A DNA stretch of 38,103 nucleotides from NCBI GenBank assembly GCA_036272915.1, contig DATAXV010000177.1, positions 1-38,103 of the forward strand. Direction: 5' to 3'. Origin of the DNA: DATAXV01 sp036272915. Lineage in GTDB: Bacteria; Chloroflexota; Dormibacteria; Dormibacterales; Dormibacteraceae. Made by a program: the position numbers and the translations under genes. Of the stretch, positions 17,586 through 24,950 are shown in pieces. Every line of letters starts with the position of its first letter. The first letter of the stretch is position 1. The notes beneath the pieces are model-generated. The model worked only from the letters and a program-made list of their open reading frames with translations, was not told where the DNA came from and made no database searches.

Positions 17586-18667
17586 CGAACGTTGAGGACG
17601 GGCAGCTTCCGGAAGGACTGGATCGAGGTCCTGGCGGCGATCTGCGAGGCGACGGCGGTGAGGGCCCTGGCCCCGGCCGACTCCGGACGGCTGAGCACGA
17701 TCGGGGTGCCCTGGTCGGCGTCGTCCCGGATCGCCTCCTCCAGCGGCACGCCGCCGAGGTAGGGGACGCCGAGCCGCTCGGCCGCGCGCTCGGCACCGCC
17801 GTGCCCGAAGATGTGGTGCTCGTGGCTGCAGTCGGGGCAGATGAAGTAGCTCATGTTCTCGATCAGCCCGAGCGGGGTCACGTTCAGCGTCCGGAACATC
17901 TCCAGCGCCTTGACGGCGATGTCCAGGGCCAGGTCCTGCGGCGTCGCCACCACGGCCACGCCGGTCAGCGGCACCGCCTGGGCGATGGTCAGCGAGGCGT
18001 CGCCGGTGCCGGGCGGGAGGTCGAGGATCAGGTAGTCCAGCTCGCCCCAGGCGACATCGCCGAGAAGCTGCTGGATGAACCGCGAGACCATCGGCCCGCG
18101 CCAGACCAGCGCCCGCCCGTCGGGGGCGAGGAAGCCCATGGACATGGTCTTGAGGCCGTGCACCTCGAAGGGGATGATCTTCTCGTTCACCACCTTGGGC
18201 GGGCTCTCGTGCACCATCCCCGTCATCACCGGCACGCTCGGGCCGTAGACGTCGGCGTCGAGCAGCCCGACCTTGGCGCCGGTCTTGGCCAGCGCGGCGG
18301 CCACGTTGACGGCGACGGTGGACTTACCCACGCCGCCCTTGCCGCTGGCGATGGCGATGGTGTGCTTGACGCCGGGGATGAGGTCGGAGGCCTGGGGCCG
18401 GACCGCGCCCGGCCGCACGTTGGCGGTCATCTTGACCTGGACGGCGGTCACGCCGGGGATGGCCCCGACCAGCCGCTCCGCCTCCTGGTGGAAGCGATCC
18501 CTGACCGGGCAGGCGGGCGTGGTGAGCTCGAAGGTGAAGGAGACGTCGCCGCGGTCGCCCACGGCGAGATCTTTGATCATGCCCAGGCTGACCACGTCAC
18601 GGCCGAGATCGGGATCGACGATGTTGGCAAGTGCGCGGAGCACGTCCTGGTCGGTGGCTTTGGGCAT
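17582..18667 (-). CDS. mrp: Mrp/NBP35-family Fe-S cluster carrier ATPase
   Basis: A 361-residue P-loop ATPase that holds and delivers Fe-S clusters. Residues ~1-85 are a MIP18-like domain (DVLRALANIVDPDLGRDVVS; TTPACPVRD). The ATPase core has the deviant Walker A SGKGGVGKST near residue 107, DADVYGPSVP, and ILDLPPGTGD. The cluster-binding C-x-x-C is YFICPDC near residue 270. The start is the second ATG (18667), 10 nt after a TACAAT box; the upstream ATG (18679) is the box's own continuation and would add only MRHI. It is the first gene of the mrp-DUF971-rlmA-like operon, with 4-bp overlaps at both junctions. Confidence 0.95.
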   Translation of the reverse strand: MPKATDQDVLRALANIVDPDLGRDVVSLGMIKDLAVGDRGDVSFTFELTTPACPVRDRFHQEAERLVGAIPGVTAVQVKMTANVRPGAVRPQASDLIPGVKHTIAIASGKGGVGKSTVAVNVAAALAKTGAKVGLLDADVYGPSVPVMTGMVHESPPKVVNEKIIPFEVHGLKTMSMGFLAPDGRALVWRGPMVSRFIQQLLGDVAWGELDYLILDLPPGTGDASLTIAQAVPLTGVAVVATPQDLALDIAVKALEMFRTLNVTPLGLIENMSYFICPDCSHEHHIFGHGGAERAAERLGVPYLGGVPLEEAIRDDADQGTPIVLSRPESAGARALTAVASQIAARTSIQSFRKLPVLNVR

Positions 18668-18677
18668 GATGTGACGC

Positions 18678-18683
18678 ATTGTA
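18678..18683 (-). promoter_or_regulatory. -10 element of the mrp operon
   Basis: TACAAT on the minus strand, 10 nt before the ATG at 18667. Transcription would start a few bases before that ATG, leaving no room for a Shine-Dalgarno. No clear -35. Confidence 0.45.
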
Positions 18684-18798
18684 CGAAGGCGGCCCGAGCG
18701 GTTCGGCGAGGCACCTGAGCACGCCGTCGGAACGGGTCGGCGTTAGGAGCCAAATCCGCCGGCCGCCCCGGCCCCGGGCGAGGATAATTCTTGGCGGG

Positions 18799-19353
18799 AT
18801 GACCGGAACGGCACCCGACGCGAGTCTCGGGCCCGCCCATCGCCCCGCCCGGCGGGGCACCTTCTGGCGGCGCCTCCGCAGGCTCTACGGTGAGCACATC
18901 GGTCCGACCGAGCAGTCCCTCCTCGCCAGCTGGGCCTCCTTCGGCGTGACCTTCGGCCTGGCCCGCCTGGTCACCTACGGCATCCGCGGCGGCTGGCTGC
19001 CGGTCAAGAACATCGAGAGCGGCGGCCGCCACTACCACCACTACAACATCGGCATCCTGGTGCTCCTCGGGGTCGGCCTGGTCGGCATCCATGGCCTGCG
19101 GCAGCACGCCCGCCATCCGGTCACCGCGTCCGCCTACGGGGTCGGCGCGGCGCTGATCGCCGACGAGTTCGCCCTGCTCCTCGACTTGGAGGACGTGTAC
19201 TGGACGAAGGAGGGGCGGATCAGCGTCGACGCCGCCCTGGTCGTGATCGCCGGGCTCGGCCTCTACCTCAGCTCGGTGCCCTTCTGGCACGGGCTGGTCC
19301 GCGAGCTGCGCCGGCCGGTCAGGCACCAGGCGGAGGGCGTCCCCGCGAGCTGA
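18799..19353 (+). CDS. uncharacterised polytopic membrane protein with HxHH motif
   Basis: A 184-residue protein with four or five hydrophobic segments. Notable are RHYHHYNIGILVLLGVGLVG (a His cluster entering a helix) and SAYGVGAALIADEFALLLDL followed by EDVYWTKEGRISVDAALVV (acidic cluster next to helices). I recall similar integral membrane proteins in Actinobacteria and related phyla with an HIHHxxxG motif and a DEFxLxLxLxDVYW motif; none has a known function to me. The clustered His and Asp/Glu residues could bind metal, but that is conjecture. The ATG at 18799 is preceded by GATAAT 10 nt upstream and by GGCGGG, a weak ribosome site. It is divergent from mrp and convergent with the DUF4012 gene (22-bp gap). 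Confidence 0.75.
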   Translation: MTGTAPDASLGPAHRPARRGTFWRRLRRLYGEHIGPTEQSLLASWASFGVTFGLARLVTYGIRGGWLPVKNIESGGRHYHHYNIGILVLLGVGLVGIHGLRQHARHPVTASAYGVGAALIADEFALLLDLEDVYWTKEGRISVDAALVVIAGLGLYLSSVPFWHGLVRELRRPVRHQAEGVPAS

Positions 19354-19375
19354 GCCGTCCCGCCGCCCGCCCCTC

Positions 19376-21355
19376 TCAGATGCTGAAGTGCGGGAGGGCG
19401 ATGCTCGCCGTCTGTCCGTTGCGGGTGTCGACCCGGCCGTCGCCGAGCAGGATGACCTGGTCGGTTGACAGGTACGTGACCGCGGTCGAGGTGTGGGAGC
19501 CCTGGTGCCAGTTGACGGTCAGCTTGTCGAGCAGGGTGCCCGGCTGCTTCTGCCAGTAGATCTCGTGCTGTCCCTGGGCGTTGGCGGTCCAGGGGGTGTC
19601 GTATTCGAAGGTGATCTGGATGCTCCCCCGCAACGTGCTCCGGCTGGGGTTGATCTGCTGCCATCCGTCGAGGACCCGGGTGCCGTCGGGCACGTCGGTG
19701 TAGGGATGGTCGTCGGGGAACACGCTCGTGATCCGGGCGCCGGTGGCGCCGGTCGGGATGAAGTAGCGGACATAGGTCCGGTAGGGGATGAAGTAGTTCG
19801 ACGGGGCCGACTTGAGGTTCAGCGAGAGGTCGACGGTGACGACGTGGTGGAGGGTCCCCTGCGGCGTGCGGCTGAGATCGAGGGTGTAGTCCCGGGTCAG
19901 GAAGTAGTTGCCCTTGTTCCCGCCGAAGTTGGACTCCACCGGGTAGATGAAGTCGGACTGCCCCTTGAAGGCCATGTTGCCCGCCCAGCCCAGGGCCTGG
20001 AACTGCTGCTCCTCCTGGGTGTTCTGGAAGTAGACCTGGATGTGGCGCTCGCTGGCCTCCTGGTTGAGGACTTTGAGGAGCTGGGGCCAGCGGTCGGAGC
20101 CGAGCGAGGTCACCTTGGTCATCAGCGGCTGGGCGAGCTCTCCCAGCATCTCCTTGTGCTGGGGGTTCTCGATGTCGAGCTCGAGCATCACGTACAGCAC
20201 GTTGCTCTGGTTGACCGTGGTGTCGGTCCCGGGCAGCGTGATCGGCCCGGTCAGCCCGAGCAGCGCCTGGATCGCGTAGAGGTCCATCGACACGACGCCT
20301 TGCACGGGTTGCGAGAAGTCGGTCTTGGCGAACGAGAGGGCCGCCCGGGCGTTGCTGGGGAAGTCGGGGAAGAAGTTGCTGTCGCCGAGGTTCCAGCTCT
20401 TGTTGTCCAGGAACTCGGTCAGCGTCGGCGGCGGCGCCACGTAGCCCTTGTCCCCCTTCACCAGCGGGTACTCGGTGAGGTCGTGCGTGTCCCCGCTCTG
20501 CAGCACCTGGAGCTTGCCCTGGTCGGTCTGGAGCAGGCTGTAGGTCCCGATGTAGCCGCCACCGGCGCGAAGCTCGAACGGATTGACCTGCTCGAGGAGG
20601 TACGTCATCGGTCCGCTGGCGCCGAGGAGGTCGCCGAGGATGGGCAGCAGGGTCTGGAACTGAGCGACCCCGGAGAGCCCGTGCTTGATCGACGCCTCGG
20701 CGGTCCGCAGCGTCGCGACCTGGGACTGGGGCAGGACGGCGGGGTTGACCTGCTGGGCCTCGCTCTGGGCTCGACCCAGATCGGCCTTGGCCTCTTCGAG
20801 GGGGGCCTGGGCGCCGCGGAGGATGGTGAGCAGGCGGGCGGTTCCGGTCGGACCCCCGGCGGGCTTCTCGAGCAGGAGGGCGTCGACGTCGGCGCCGCGT
20901 TCCGCCGCGCCGGTGATGGCGATGCCCATGGCGGCGAGGTGGTCGATGGCGACGACGCGGGGGGAGACGGCCCCTCCCACCCCGGGGAGACCCTCGGCGA
21001 GGTGGATGCCGCCGCTCTGCTCGACCTCGGCCTGTGCCTTCCGGAAGTCGGCGTTCGCGGCCTGGAACTGATCCCTCGCCGAGCTGACCAGCTGGACTCG
21101 ATGCTTGGCGGTGGCGGTCTCGAGCTCGGACTTGCCCTGTTCGAGGTGGCCGGCCGCGGAGTGGAAGGTGGCGGTGACCTGGCCCTGGACGGCGTGTTCC
21201 CACAGGTAGGCGGAGAGACCGCCGGCCAGCAGAAGGACGATCAGTCCCAGCGCCAGGCGGCGCCGAAGCGGACGATTCCTCTCGGACGGTTTCGGGCGCG
21301 ACTCGGAGGCGCGTGGACGGCGGGGCGCGGGCTCCCGTTCGGTGGGCGAGCGCAA
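19376..21355 (-). CDS. DUF4012 membrane-anchored extracellular protein
   Basis: A 659-residue protein with a basic cytoplasmic N-terminus (~33 aa), one membrane helix (LALGLIVLLLAGGLSAYLW), then a helical, Ala/Gln/Glu-rich region (~65-240) and the DUF4012 domain. The domain is marked by YLLEQVNPFELRAGGGYIGT (family form 'lq.N..ElRptGGfigsy'), PDFPSNARAALSF and the C-terminal beta-rich part. DUF4012 proteins are often found near exopolysaccharide genes; here a DUF1972 glycosyltransferase diverges 104 bp away and a Wzx/Wzy operon lies 4 kb downstream. Function unknown. The start appears to be a TTG (21355), with TAGACT 8 nt upstream and no nearby ATG. A single TCACAGG heptamer lies about 20 nt upstream. 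Confidence 0.85.
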   Translation of the reverse strand: MRSPTEREPAPRRPRASESRPKPSERNRPLRRRLALGLIVLLLAGGLSAYLWEHAVQGQVTATFHSAAGHLEQGKSELETATAKHRVQLVSSARDQFQAANADFRKAQAEVEQSGGIHLAEGLPGVGGAVSPRVVAIDHLAAMGIAITGAAERGADVDALLLEKPAGGPTGTARLLTILRGAQAPLEEAKADLGRAQSEAQQVNPAVLPQSQVATLRTAEASIKHGLSGVAQFQTLLPILGDLLGASGPMTYLLEQVNPFELRAGGGYIGTYSLLQTDQGKLQVLQSGDTHDLTEYPLVKGDKGYVAPPPTLTEFLDNKSWNLGDSNFFPDFPSNARAALSFAKTDFSQPVQGVVSMDLYAIQALLGLTGPITLPGTDTTVNQSNVLYVMLELDIENPQHKEMLGELAQPLMTKVTSLGSDRWPQLLKVLNQEASERHIQVYFQNTQEEQQFQALGWAGNMAFKGQSDFIYPVESNFGGNKGNYFLTRDYTLDLSRTPQGTLHHVVTVDLSLNLKSAPSNYFIPYRTYVRYFIPTGATGARITSVFPDDHPYTDVPDGTRVLDGWQQINPSRSTLRGSIQITFEYDTPWTANAQGQHEIYWQKQPGTLLDKLTVNWHQGSHTSTAVTYLSTDQVILLGDGRVDTRNGQTASIALPHFSI

Positions 21356-21444
21356 CGGCGTGAAGTCTATCCAACCGACCTGTGAACGCGCCCGTTGTCG
21401 GTGGTCGAGCGGACCGGAGCGTGGGATCCCTCGCGCCGACCGGC

Positions 21445-21450
21445 TATCAT
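21445..21450 (+). promoter_or_regulatory. -10-like TATCAT box upstream of the DUF1972 glycosyltransferase
   Basis: TATCAT lies 9 nt before the GTG at 21460 where the conserved protein sequence begins. It favours this start over the GTG at 21382. Confidence 0.4.
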
Positions 21451-21459
21451 CCGCTGCCG

Positions 21460-22560
21460 GTGCACATCGCCTTCCTGGGCACGCGGGGCGTCCCCGCCCG
21501 GTACAGCGGATTCGAGACCTGTGTCGAGCAGGTCGGTCGGCGGATGGCGGCGCGAGGACACGAGGTCACCGTCTTCTGCCGCCGCTCCGCCTCCGGCGAG
21601 GCGCCGGACGTCTACGACGGGATGCGCCTGCGCCATCTGCCGTCCATCCATCAGAAGCATCTGGAGACGCTGAGCCACACCGCTCTGAGCGCGGTCCGGC
21701 TACCTCGGAAGGCGGCTCTGGTCGTGATGGGGGTCGGGAACGCGCCGGTCGTCCGCCTCCTCGAGGCTCGTGGCCGGCGAGCGGTCTTCAACGTCGACGG
21801 GGCGGACTGGCAGCGGGACAAGTGGGGTGGCCTCGCGTCCCGGTACCTGCGATCGTGCGAGACGCTGGCCGCCGGCGGTCGCAGCATCCTCATCGCCGAC
21901 GGGGTCGCCGTGCAGCGGTCCTACCTGGAGCGGTTCGACCGGCAGTCGGAACTGGTCGCGTATGGGGCGGATGCTCCCGCCGACCGCGGCACCGAGGCGT
22001 TGGACAGCTTCGGCCTGCGCAGTGGCGAGTACCTGCTGTGGGTCGGCCGCCTGGTCCCCGAGAACGGAGCCCATGACTTTCTCGAGGCGGTGACAAGGAG
22101 CCGGATCGATGTGCCGGCCGTTGTGGTCGGAGACGCGCCCTACCAGCACGAGTACATCGCCCAGCTGCACCGGAACGCGCCCGCCAACGCCATCTTCACC
22201 GGTTTCCAGTTCGGGGCCGCCTATCAGCAGCTCACCGCCCACGCCGGGCTCTACGTCCTGGCCGCCACGGTGGGCGGGACCCACCCGGTGCTGGTGGAGC
22301 AGATGGGGGCCGGGAACTGCGTGCTCGCCCGCGACACCGAGAGCGATCGCGAGGTGCTCGGCGAGGGCGGTCACTACTGGCAGAGCGCCGACGAGCTGGC
22401 GGAGCTCATCTGCGACCTCTGGAAGGACGCGGCCGCTCGCCGCTCCGAGGGGGCCCGGGCACGGCGCCGGGTCGAGGCCGACTACTCCTGGGAGAGGGTC
22501 ACCGACCGGTACCTGGAACTCTGCGAGCGCTCCCTCAGTGCGCCCGCTGCGGCTGGATGA
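21460..22560 (+). CDS. DUF1972/GT4 family glycosyltransferase
   Basis: A 366-residue GT-B enzyme. The N-terminal domain begins VHIAFLGTRGVPARYSGFET, the DUF1972 signature of rhamnosyl- and related transferases such as Cps2T, where the conserved sequence starts at residue 1-3. This is why I prefer the GTG at 21460 over the longer frame from 21382. The C-terminal GT4 domain has LLWVGRLVPENGAHDFLEAV, the family's 'GR..p.Kn...ll.a' region, and GTHPVLVEQMGAGNCVLARD, the nucleotide-sugar binding E-x7-E-like loop. It should add a sugar to a lipid-linked oligosaccharide in the cytoplasm. It is divergent from DUF4012 and overlaps the 3' end of the convergent secreted-domain gene by 26 bp. The sugar is not predictable. 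Confidence 0.88.
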   Translation: MHIAFLGTRGVPARYSGFETCVEQVGRRMAARGHEVTVFCRRSASGEAPDVYDGMRLRHLPSIHQKHLETLSHTALSAVRLPRKAALVVMGVGNAPVVRLLEARGRRAVFNVDGADWQRDKWGGLASRYLRSCETLAAGGRSILIADGVAVQRSYLERFDRQSELVAYGADAPADRGTEALDSFGLRSGEYLLWVGRLVPENGAHDFLEAVTRSRIDVPAVVVGDAPYQHEYIAQLHRNAPANAIFTGFQFGAAYQQLTAHAGLYVLAATVGGTHPVLVEQMGAGNCVLARDTESDREVLGEGGHYWQSADELAELICDLWKDAAARRSEGARARRRVEADYSWERVTDRYLELCERSLSAPAAAG

Positions 22561-23266
22561 GGAGCTGCCACTTTCCCGCCGATGGGTGCTCGACGGTGAA
22601 GCCGACGCCGCCGATGAAGGTCTGGCCCCCGCTCATGTTCGCCTTCACCCACGCCTGGACCTGAGCCTGGTCGCTTCCCGTGTAGGGGATGCCGGCCACC
22701 GTCGCCAGGAAGTTCGCGGCCTGCGCGGAATCCGGCGTCGATCTGGTGTCGTCGACCTGGCCGATCACCTCGAGGATGTGGTCGGGATCGGACCCGCCGA
22801 TGCCGGTGGTGTCGTAGGTCAGACCGTCCATCGTGCAGTACCACCACTGGTTCGGTCCGCTCTGCACCGGCTGGTTGCAGTTGATGTGGTTGGCGCTCAT
22901 GTAGGCGAGCAGCGCCGGGGCGGTGGCGCCGGAGAGCGTGGGCGGTGGGGGAGTCGGTGTCGGCTTCGGCTTTGGCGTGGGGGTCGGGCTCGCCTTGGCG
23001 ACAGGCCCGCCGAACCCGGGGATGGGCAGGATGTGGGTCACGCCCCCGACGATGACCACGGCCAGGACGAGCACGACGACCGCGGCCACGGCGCCGAAGA
23101 GCAGGCGTGGCCGTCCGCCGCCATCACCGCCGTCGGAGCTCCAGGCGGGCTGACGCGGCTCGATGGTCGGAGCGGGTTTCGGCAGCTGATCGACGGGAAT
23201 CCACTGCTCGCCGTCCCACCAGTACCTCCCGTCCGGTGAAAACTGCGGGGGCGCTTCGTTCGACAC
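22535..23266 (-). CDS. single-pass membrane protein with DUF2510-like head and C-x13-C outer domain
   Basis: A 243-residue protein in three parts. The N-terminal cytoplasmic part carries PQFSPDGRYWWDGEQWIPV, a short W-rich motif like that of DUF2510 proteins. A membrane helix (LLFGAVAAVVVLVLAVVIVG) follows. Outside are a Pro/Thr/Lys linker (TPTPKPKPTPTPPPP) and a ~120-residue domain with C-x13-C, the second Cys in WWYC, followed by a beta-rich region (DHILEVIGQVDD). Cys spacing and WYC match the protein at 14415-15026. The start is the GTG at 23266, 7 nt after a TACGCT box; the frame extends 21 codons upstream but without conserved-looking sequence. No function can be assigned; the pattern suggests a surface sensor or wall-associated protein. 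Confidence 0.78.
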   Translation of the reverse strand: MSNEAPPQFSPDGRYWWDGEQWIPVDQLPKPAPTIEPRQPAWSSDGGDGGGRPRLLFGAVAAVVVLVLAVVIVGGVTHILPIPGFGGPVAKASPTPTPKPKPTPTPPPPTLSGATAPALLAYMSANHINCNQPVQSGPNQWWYCTMDGLTYDTTGIGGSDPDHILEVIGQVDDTRSTPDSAQAANFLATVAGIPYTGSDQAQVQAWVKANMSGGQTFIGGVGFTVEHPSAGKWQLLIQPQRAH

Positions 23267-23273
23267 CGCTGCA

Positions 23274-23279
23274 AGCGTA
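23274..23279 (-). promoter_or_regulatory. -10-like TACGCT box
   Basis: On the minus strand TACGCT ends 7 nt before the GTG at 23266. This is the spacing expected of a fully leaderless transcript and supports that start. Confidence 0.4.
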
Positions 23280-23609
23280 CCCGACCGAAGCTTGGTGAAA
23301 AAGGCCCTGGAATGGGGCGCGGCATGCACAAACCGATGGGAATTCGGAAGGGTCGTGGAGGCTCTATCGTGGGACCGCGATATCGGTCCGCTGGGGACCC
23401 CGGTCCCGGGTGGTGGGGACGGAGCCCAATGCTGCCGTCGGATCGTCTGTGAGGCTCGGCCGGTTCAGGTTGGGGCCGCGGGATCACGCCGTTCGAGGGT
23501 CTGGGACCCTTCTCGGTGAGCGGCGCAGAGACGTAGGCCCGGGAAGCGGCTGCTCCTGGACACTGGAGGTGGATTGTTGACCTGCCAGGTCTGGCCCGCG
23601 GACGCGTAG
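23280..23609. other. intergenic region with short inverted repeats
   Basis: About 330 bp between the divergent genes at 23266 (minus) and 23610 (plus). It contains GGACCG/CGGTCC around 23374-23391, GGGTC-TGG-GACCC around 23498-23510 and a GC-palindrome-rich stretch near 23393-23410. No T-tract follows any of them and I recognise no riboswitch or RNA family. A TTGACC at 23577-23582 could be a -35 for the next gene, but no -10 sits at the right distance. Confidence 0.4.
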
Positions 23610-24665
23610 ATGGCTGACTTCGACCCCAGCGACGGGGGCCAGTGGCGATTCGGACGGCATGGACCGGCTCGACTGCCTGACGCGAGGGACGGCGAGCTGT
23701 CGTGTTTCATCGCGACCCTGGTCGCCGGAGGTCCGCCGGAGGTGGCAAGGGTCCGATCGATCATCACGGAGAGGGCGAAGGGCGTCCTCCGCGCCTACGC
23801 CGAGCGCATGGCGAGCTCGGCCGTGCGCCGCGCGGATCCGACGCTCCTCCTTGGCGCGATCTTCGCGTTGGTGGTCGGCGGGCTGGACCAGCACCTGCGG
23901 GAGAGCCTGATGGTCATGGCACCTCTGGAGGACAGCGCAGCCCGCCTCGACATGGATCTGGCGGAGCTGTTCGAGGATGCGTCGACCGTGGTCGGGAATC
24001 CGGGGGCCGTGAACCTGATGATGTGGCTCACCCGCCTTCCCGAGGACAGGCCCCTTGCCTGCATGGCCTTCGTCGCCACCGAGGACGAGGATGGCTTTCG
24101 ATATCGGCTCGACCCGGGATCCGCAGACATGGGTCCTGAGGCGCACCGAAGCCAGGTGCGGTCGTCCCTCCAGGGGCTGGAGGTGTCAGCCGCGGCTCCG
24201 CTCTGGAAGGAGGTTGAACCCATCGACATGCCGGGGTCTCACCACCCCCATGTGGCGATGATCCAGGGTCGCGACGTCGGTCACTCCGAGTCGCTCGGCC
24301 AGCGCCACCAGCGAGGCGTCGGCCGTGCCCAGCTGGACGTCTCGGTACCTACCCACGAGCTCGGCTATCCGCAGCCAGTCGGACGGGTGCACGGGTTCGG
24401 CCGAGAAGGTCCCGCCGGCAAGATCGCCGAGGAAGAGGATCTCGGCGTCCGGACCCAGCCTTTGACCGATCAGGTAGGCGGCTTCGCAGATGACGAGCTG
24501 AGGGACGATGAGCGGCCCGGAGTAGGTGGTGAGCAGCTCCAGGCACTCGGCGTGATGACGGTCGTCGCCATCGACATACGCATAGAGCGGGCCGGCGTCG
24601 ACGACGAGCGAGGTCAGCGGGCCTCCGCACGAAGGATCTCTTTGATCCGCTCGCCGATGTCGTGA
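23610..24665 (+). CDS. hypothetical protein whose 3' half reads antisense through vapBC
   Basis: The first ~185 codons look like a real helical protein: VRSIITERAKGVLRAYAERM, PTLLLGAIFALVVGGLDQHL, and LDMDLAELFEDASTVVGNPG, with ordinary amino-acid composition. From about 24180 onward the frame lies opposite vapC and part of vapB, and its sequence becomes His/Gln/Gly-rich and shadow-like (RHQRGVGRAQLDVSVP). The natural C-terminus of this gene has probably been lost or replaced where the toxin-antitoxin module sits, leaving a 480-bp tail-to-tail overlap. The N-terminal family is unknown to me. The ATG at 23610 lacks a good ribosome site. Expression would be antisense to vapC mRNA. Confidence 0.5.
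   Translation: MADFDPSDGGQWRFGRHGPARLPDARDGELSCFIATLVAGGPPEVARVRSIITERAKGVLRAYAERMASSAVRRADPTLLLGAIFALVVGGLDQHLRESLMVMAPLEDSAARLDMDLAELFEDASTVVGNPGAVNLMMWLTRLPEDRPLACMAFVATEDEDGFRYRLDPGSADMGPEAHRSQVRSSLQGLEVSAAAPLWKEVEPIDMPGSHHPHVAMIQGRDVGHSESLGQRHQRGVGRAQLDVSVPTHELGYPQPVGRVHGFGREGPAGKIAEEEDLGVRTQPLTDQVGGFADDELRDDERPGVGGEQLQALGVMTVVAIDIRIERAGVDDERGQRASARRISLIRSPMS
24186..24617 (-). CDS. vapC: PIN-domain toxin, VapC family
   Basis: A ~143-residue PIN-domain protein, probably a ribonuclease toxin. The first catalytic Asp is in SLVVDAGPLYAYVDGDDRHH. A conserved Glu is in VICEAAYLIGQRLG, and the later acidic pair lies in GTADASLVALAERLG and TDVATLDHRHM. No ATG, GTG or TTG precedes the conserved start in frame. 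The likeliest initiation codon is the CTG at 24617, which overlaps the vapB stop as CTGA, mimicking the usual ATGA coupling. A weak or altered start would keep toxin synthesis low. It is encoded with the antitoxin directly upstream; the opposite strand is covered by the reading frame from 23610. RNA target unknown. Confidence 0.85.
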   Translation of the reverse strand: MTSLVVDAGPLYAYVDGDDRHHAECLELLTTYSGPLIVPQLVICEAAYLIGQRLGPDAEILFLGDLAGGTFSAEPVHPSDWLRIAELVGRYRDVQLGTADASLVALAERLGVTDVATLDHRHMGVVRPRHVDGFNLLPERSRG

Positions 24666-24838
24666 TGCCCGCTCCTGTCGGCGCCCGCGGCCATGAGGGT
24701 GCGACGCCCGGGCGGCGCGTCCAGATGCCTTTCGATCGCCTCGCGAGTGAGCTCGGATATGGTCAGGCCTCTCCGGTCCGCCTCGTGGCGCAGCCGGAAA
24801 TCCAGCTCGTCGGAGAGCTTGACCGTCGTCCGCTTCAT
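24614..24838 (-). CDS. vapB: ribbon-helix-helix antitoxin, VapB-like
   Basis: A 74-residue protein. The N-terminus MKRTTVKLSDELDFRLRHEA, followed by GLTISELTREAIERHL, is a ribbon-helix-helix (CopG/Arc-type) DNA-binding domain. The C-terminal ~30 residues (IGERIKEILRAEAR) should wrap the VapC toxin and block its active site. The ATG at 24838 lies 8 nt after a TATGCT box, itself inside a perfect inverted repeat (24839-24854), a likely operator for autorepression by the VapBC complex. Its TGA overlaps the toxin's start codon. Confidence 0.87.
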   Translation of the reverse strand: MKRTTVKLSDELDFRLRHEADRRGLTISELTREAIERHLDAPPGRRTLMAAGADRSGHHDIGERIKEILRAEAR

Positions 24839-24854
24839 GGTATGCCAGCATACC
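24839..24854. promoter_or_regulatory. operator palindrome over the vapBC -10 box
   Basis: GGTATGC-CA-GCATACC is a perfect inverted repeat with 7-bp arms lying directly against the vapB start codon. The minus-strand TATGCT (24852-24847), the presumed -10, is embedded in it. A ribbon-helix-helix dimer bound here would occlude RNA polymerase, the usual autoregulation of such modules. Confidence 0.65.
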
Positions 24855-24950
24855 GGGGCTCGTCGGTGGAAGGTGTCCTTGGGTTTCGCGTGATCCGATG
24901 ATAGGGGCCGGGTCCCGGACGATTTCCGGACAGAGGGAGCGGTCGGGGGT

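Noticed and set aside
19493..21385. 630-aa plus-strand frame opposite DUF4012
   Set aside because: Antisense shadow; Gly/Val/Leu/Glu-biased with no recognisable motif.
23374..23510. several GC inverted repeats in the 23280-23609 intergenic region
   Set aside because: Expected at some rate in GC-rich DNA; no T-tract, no conserved RNA core and no matching known riboswitch.
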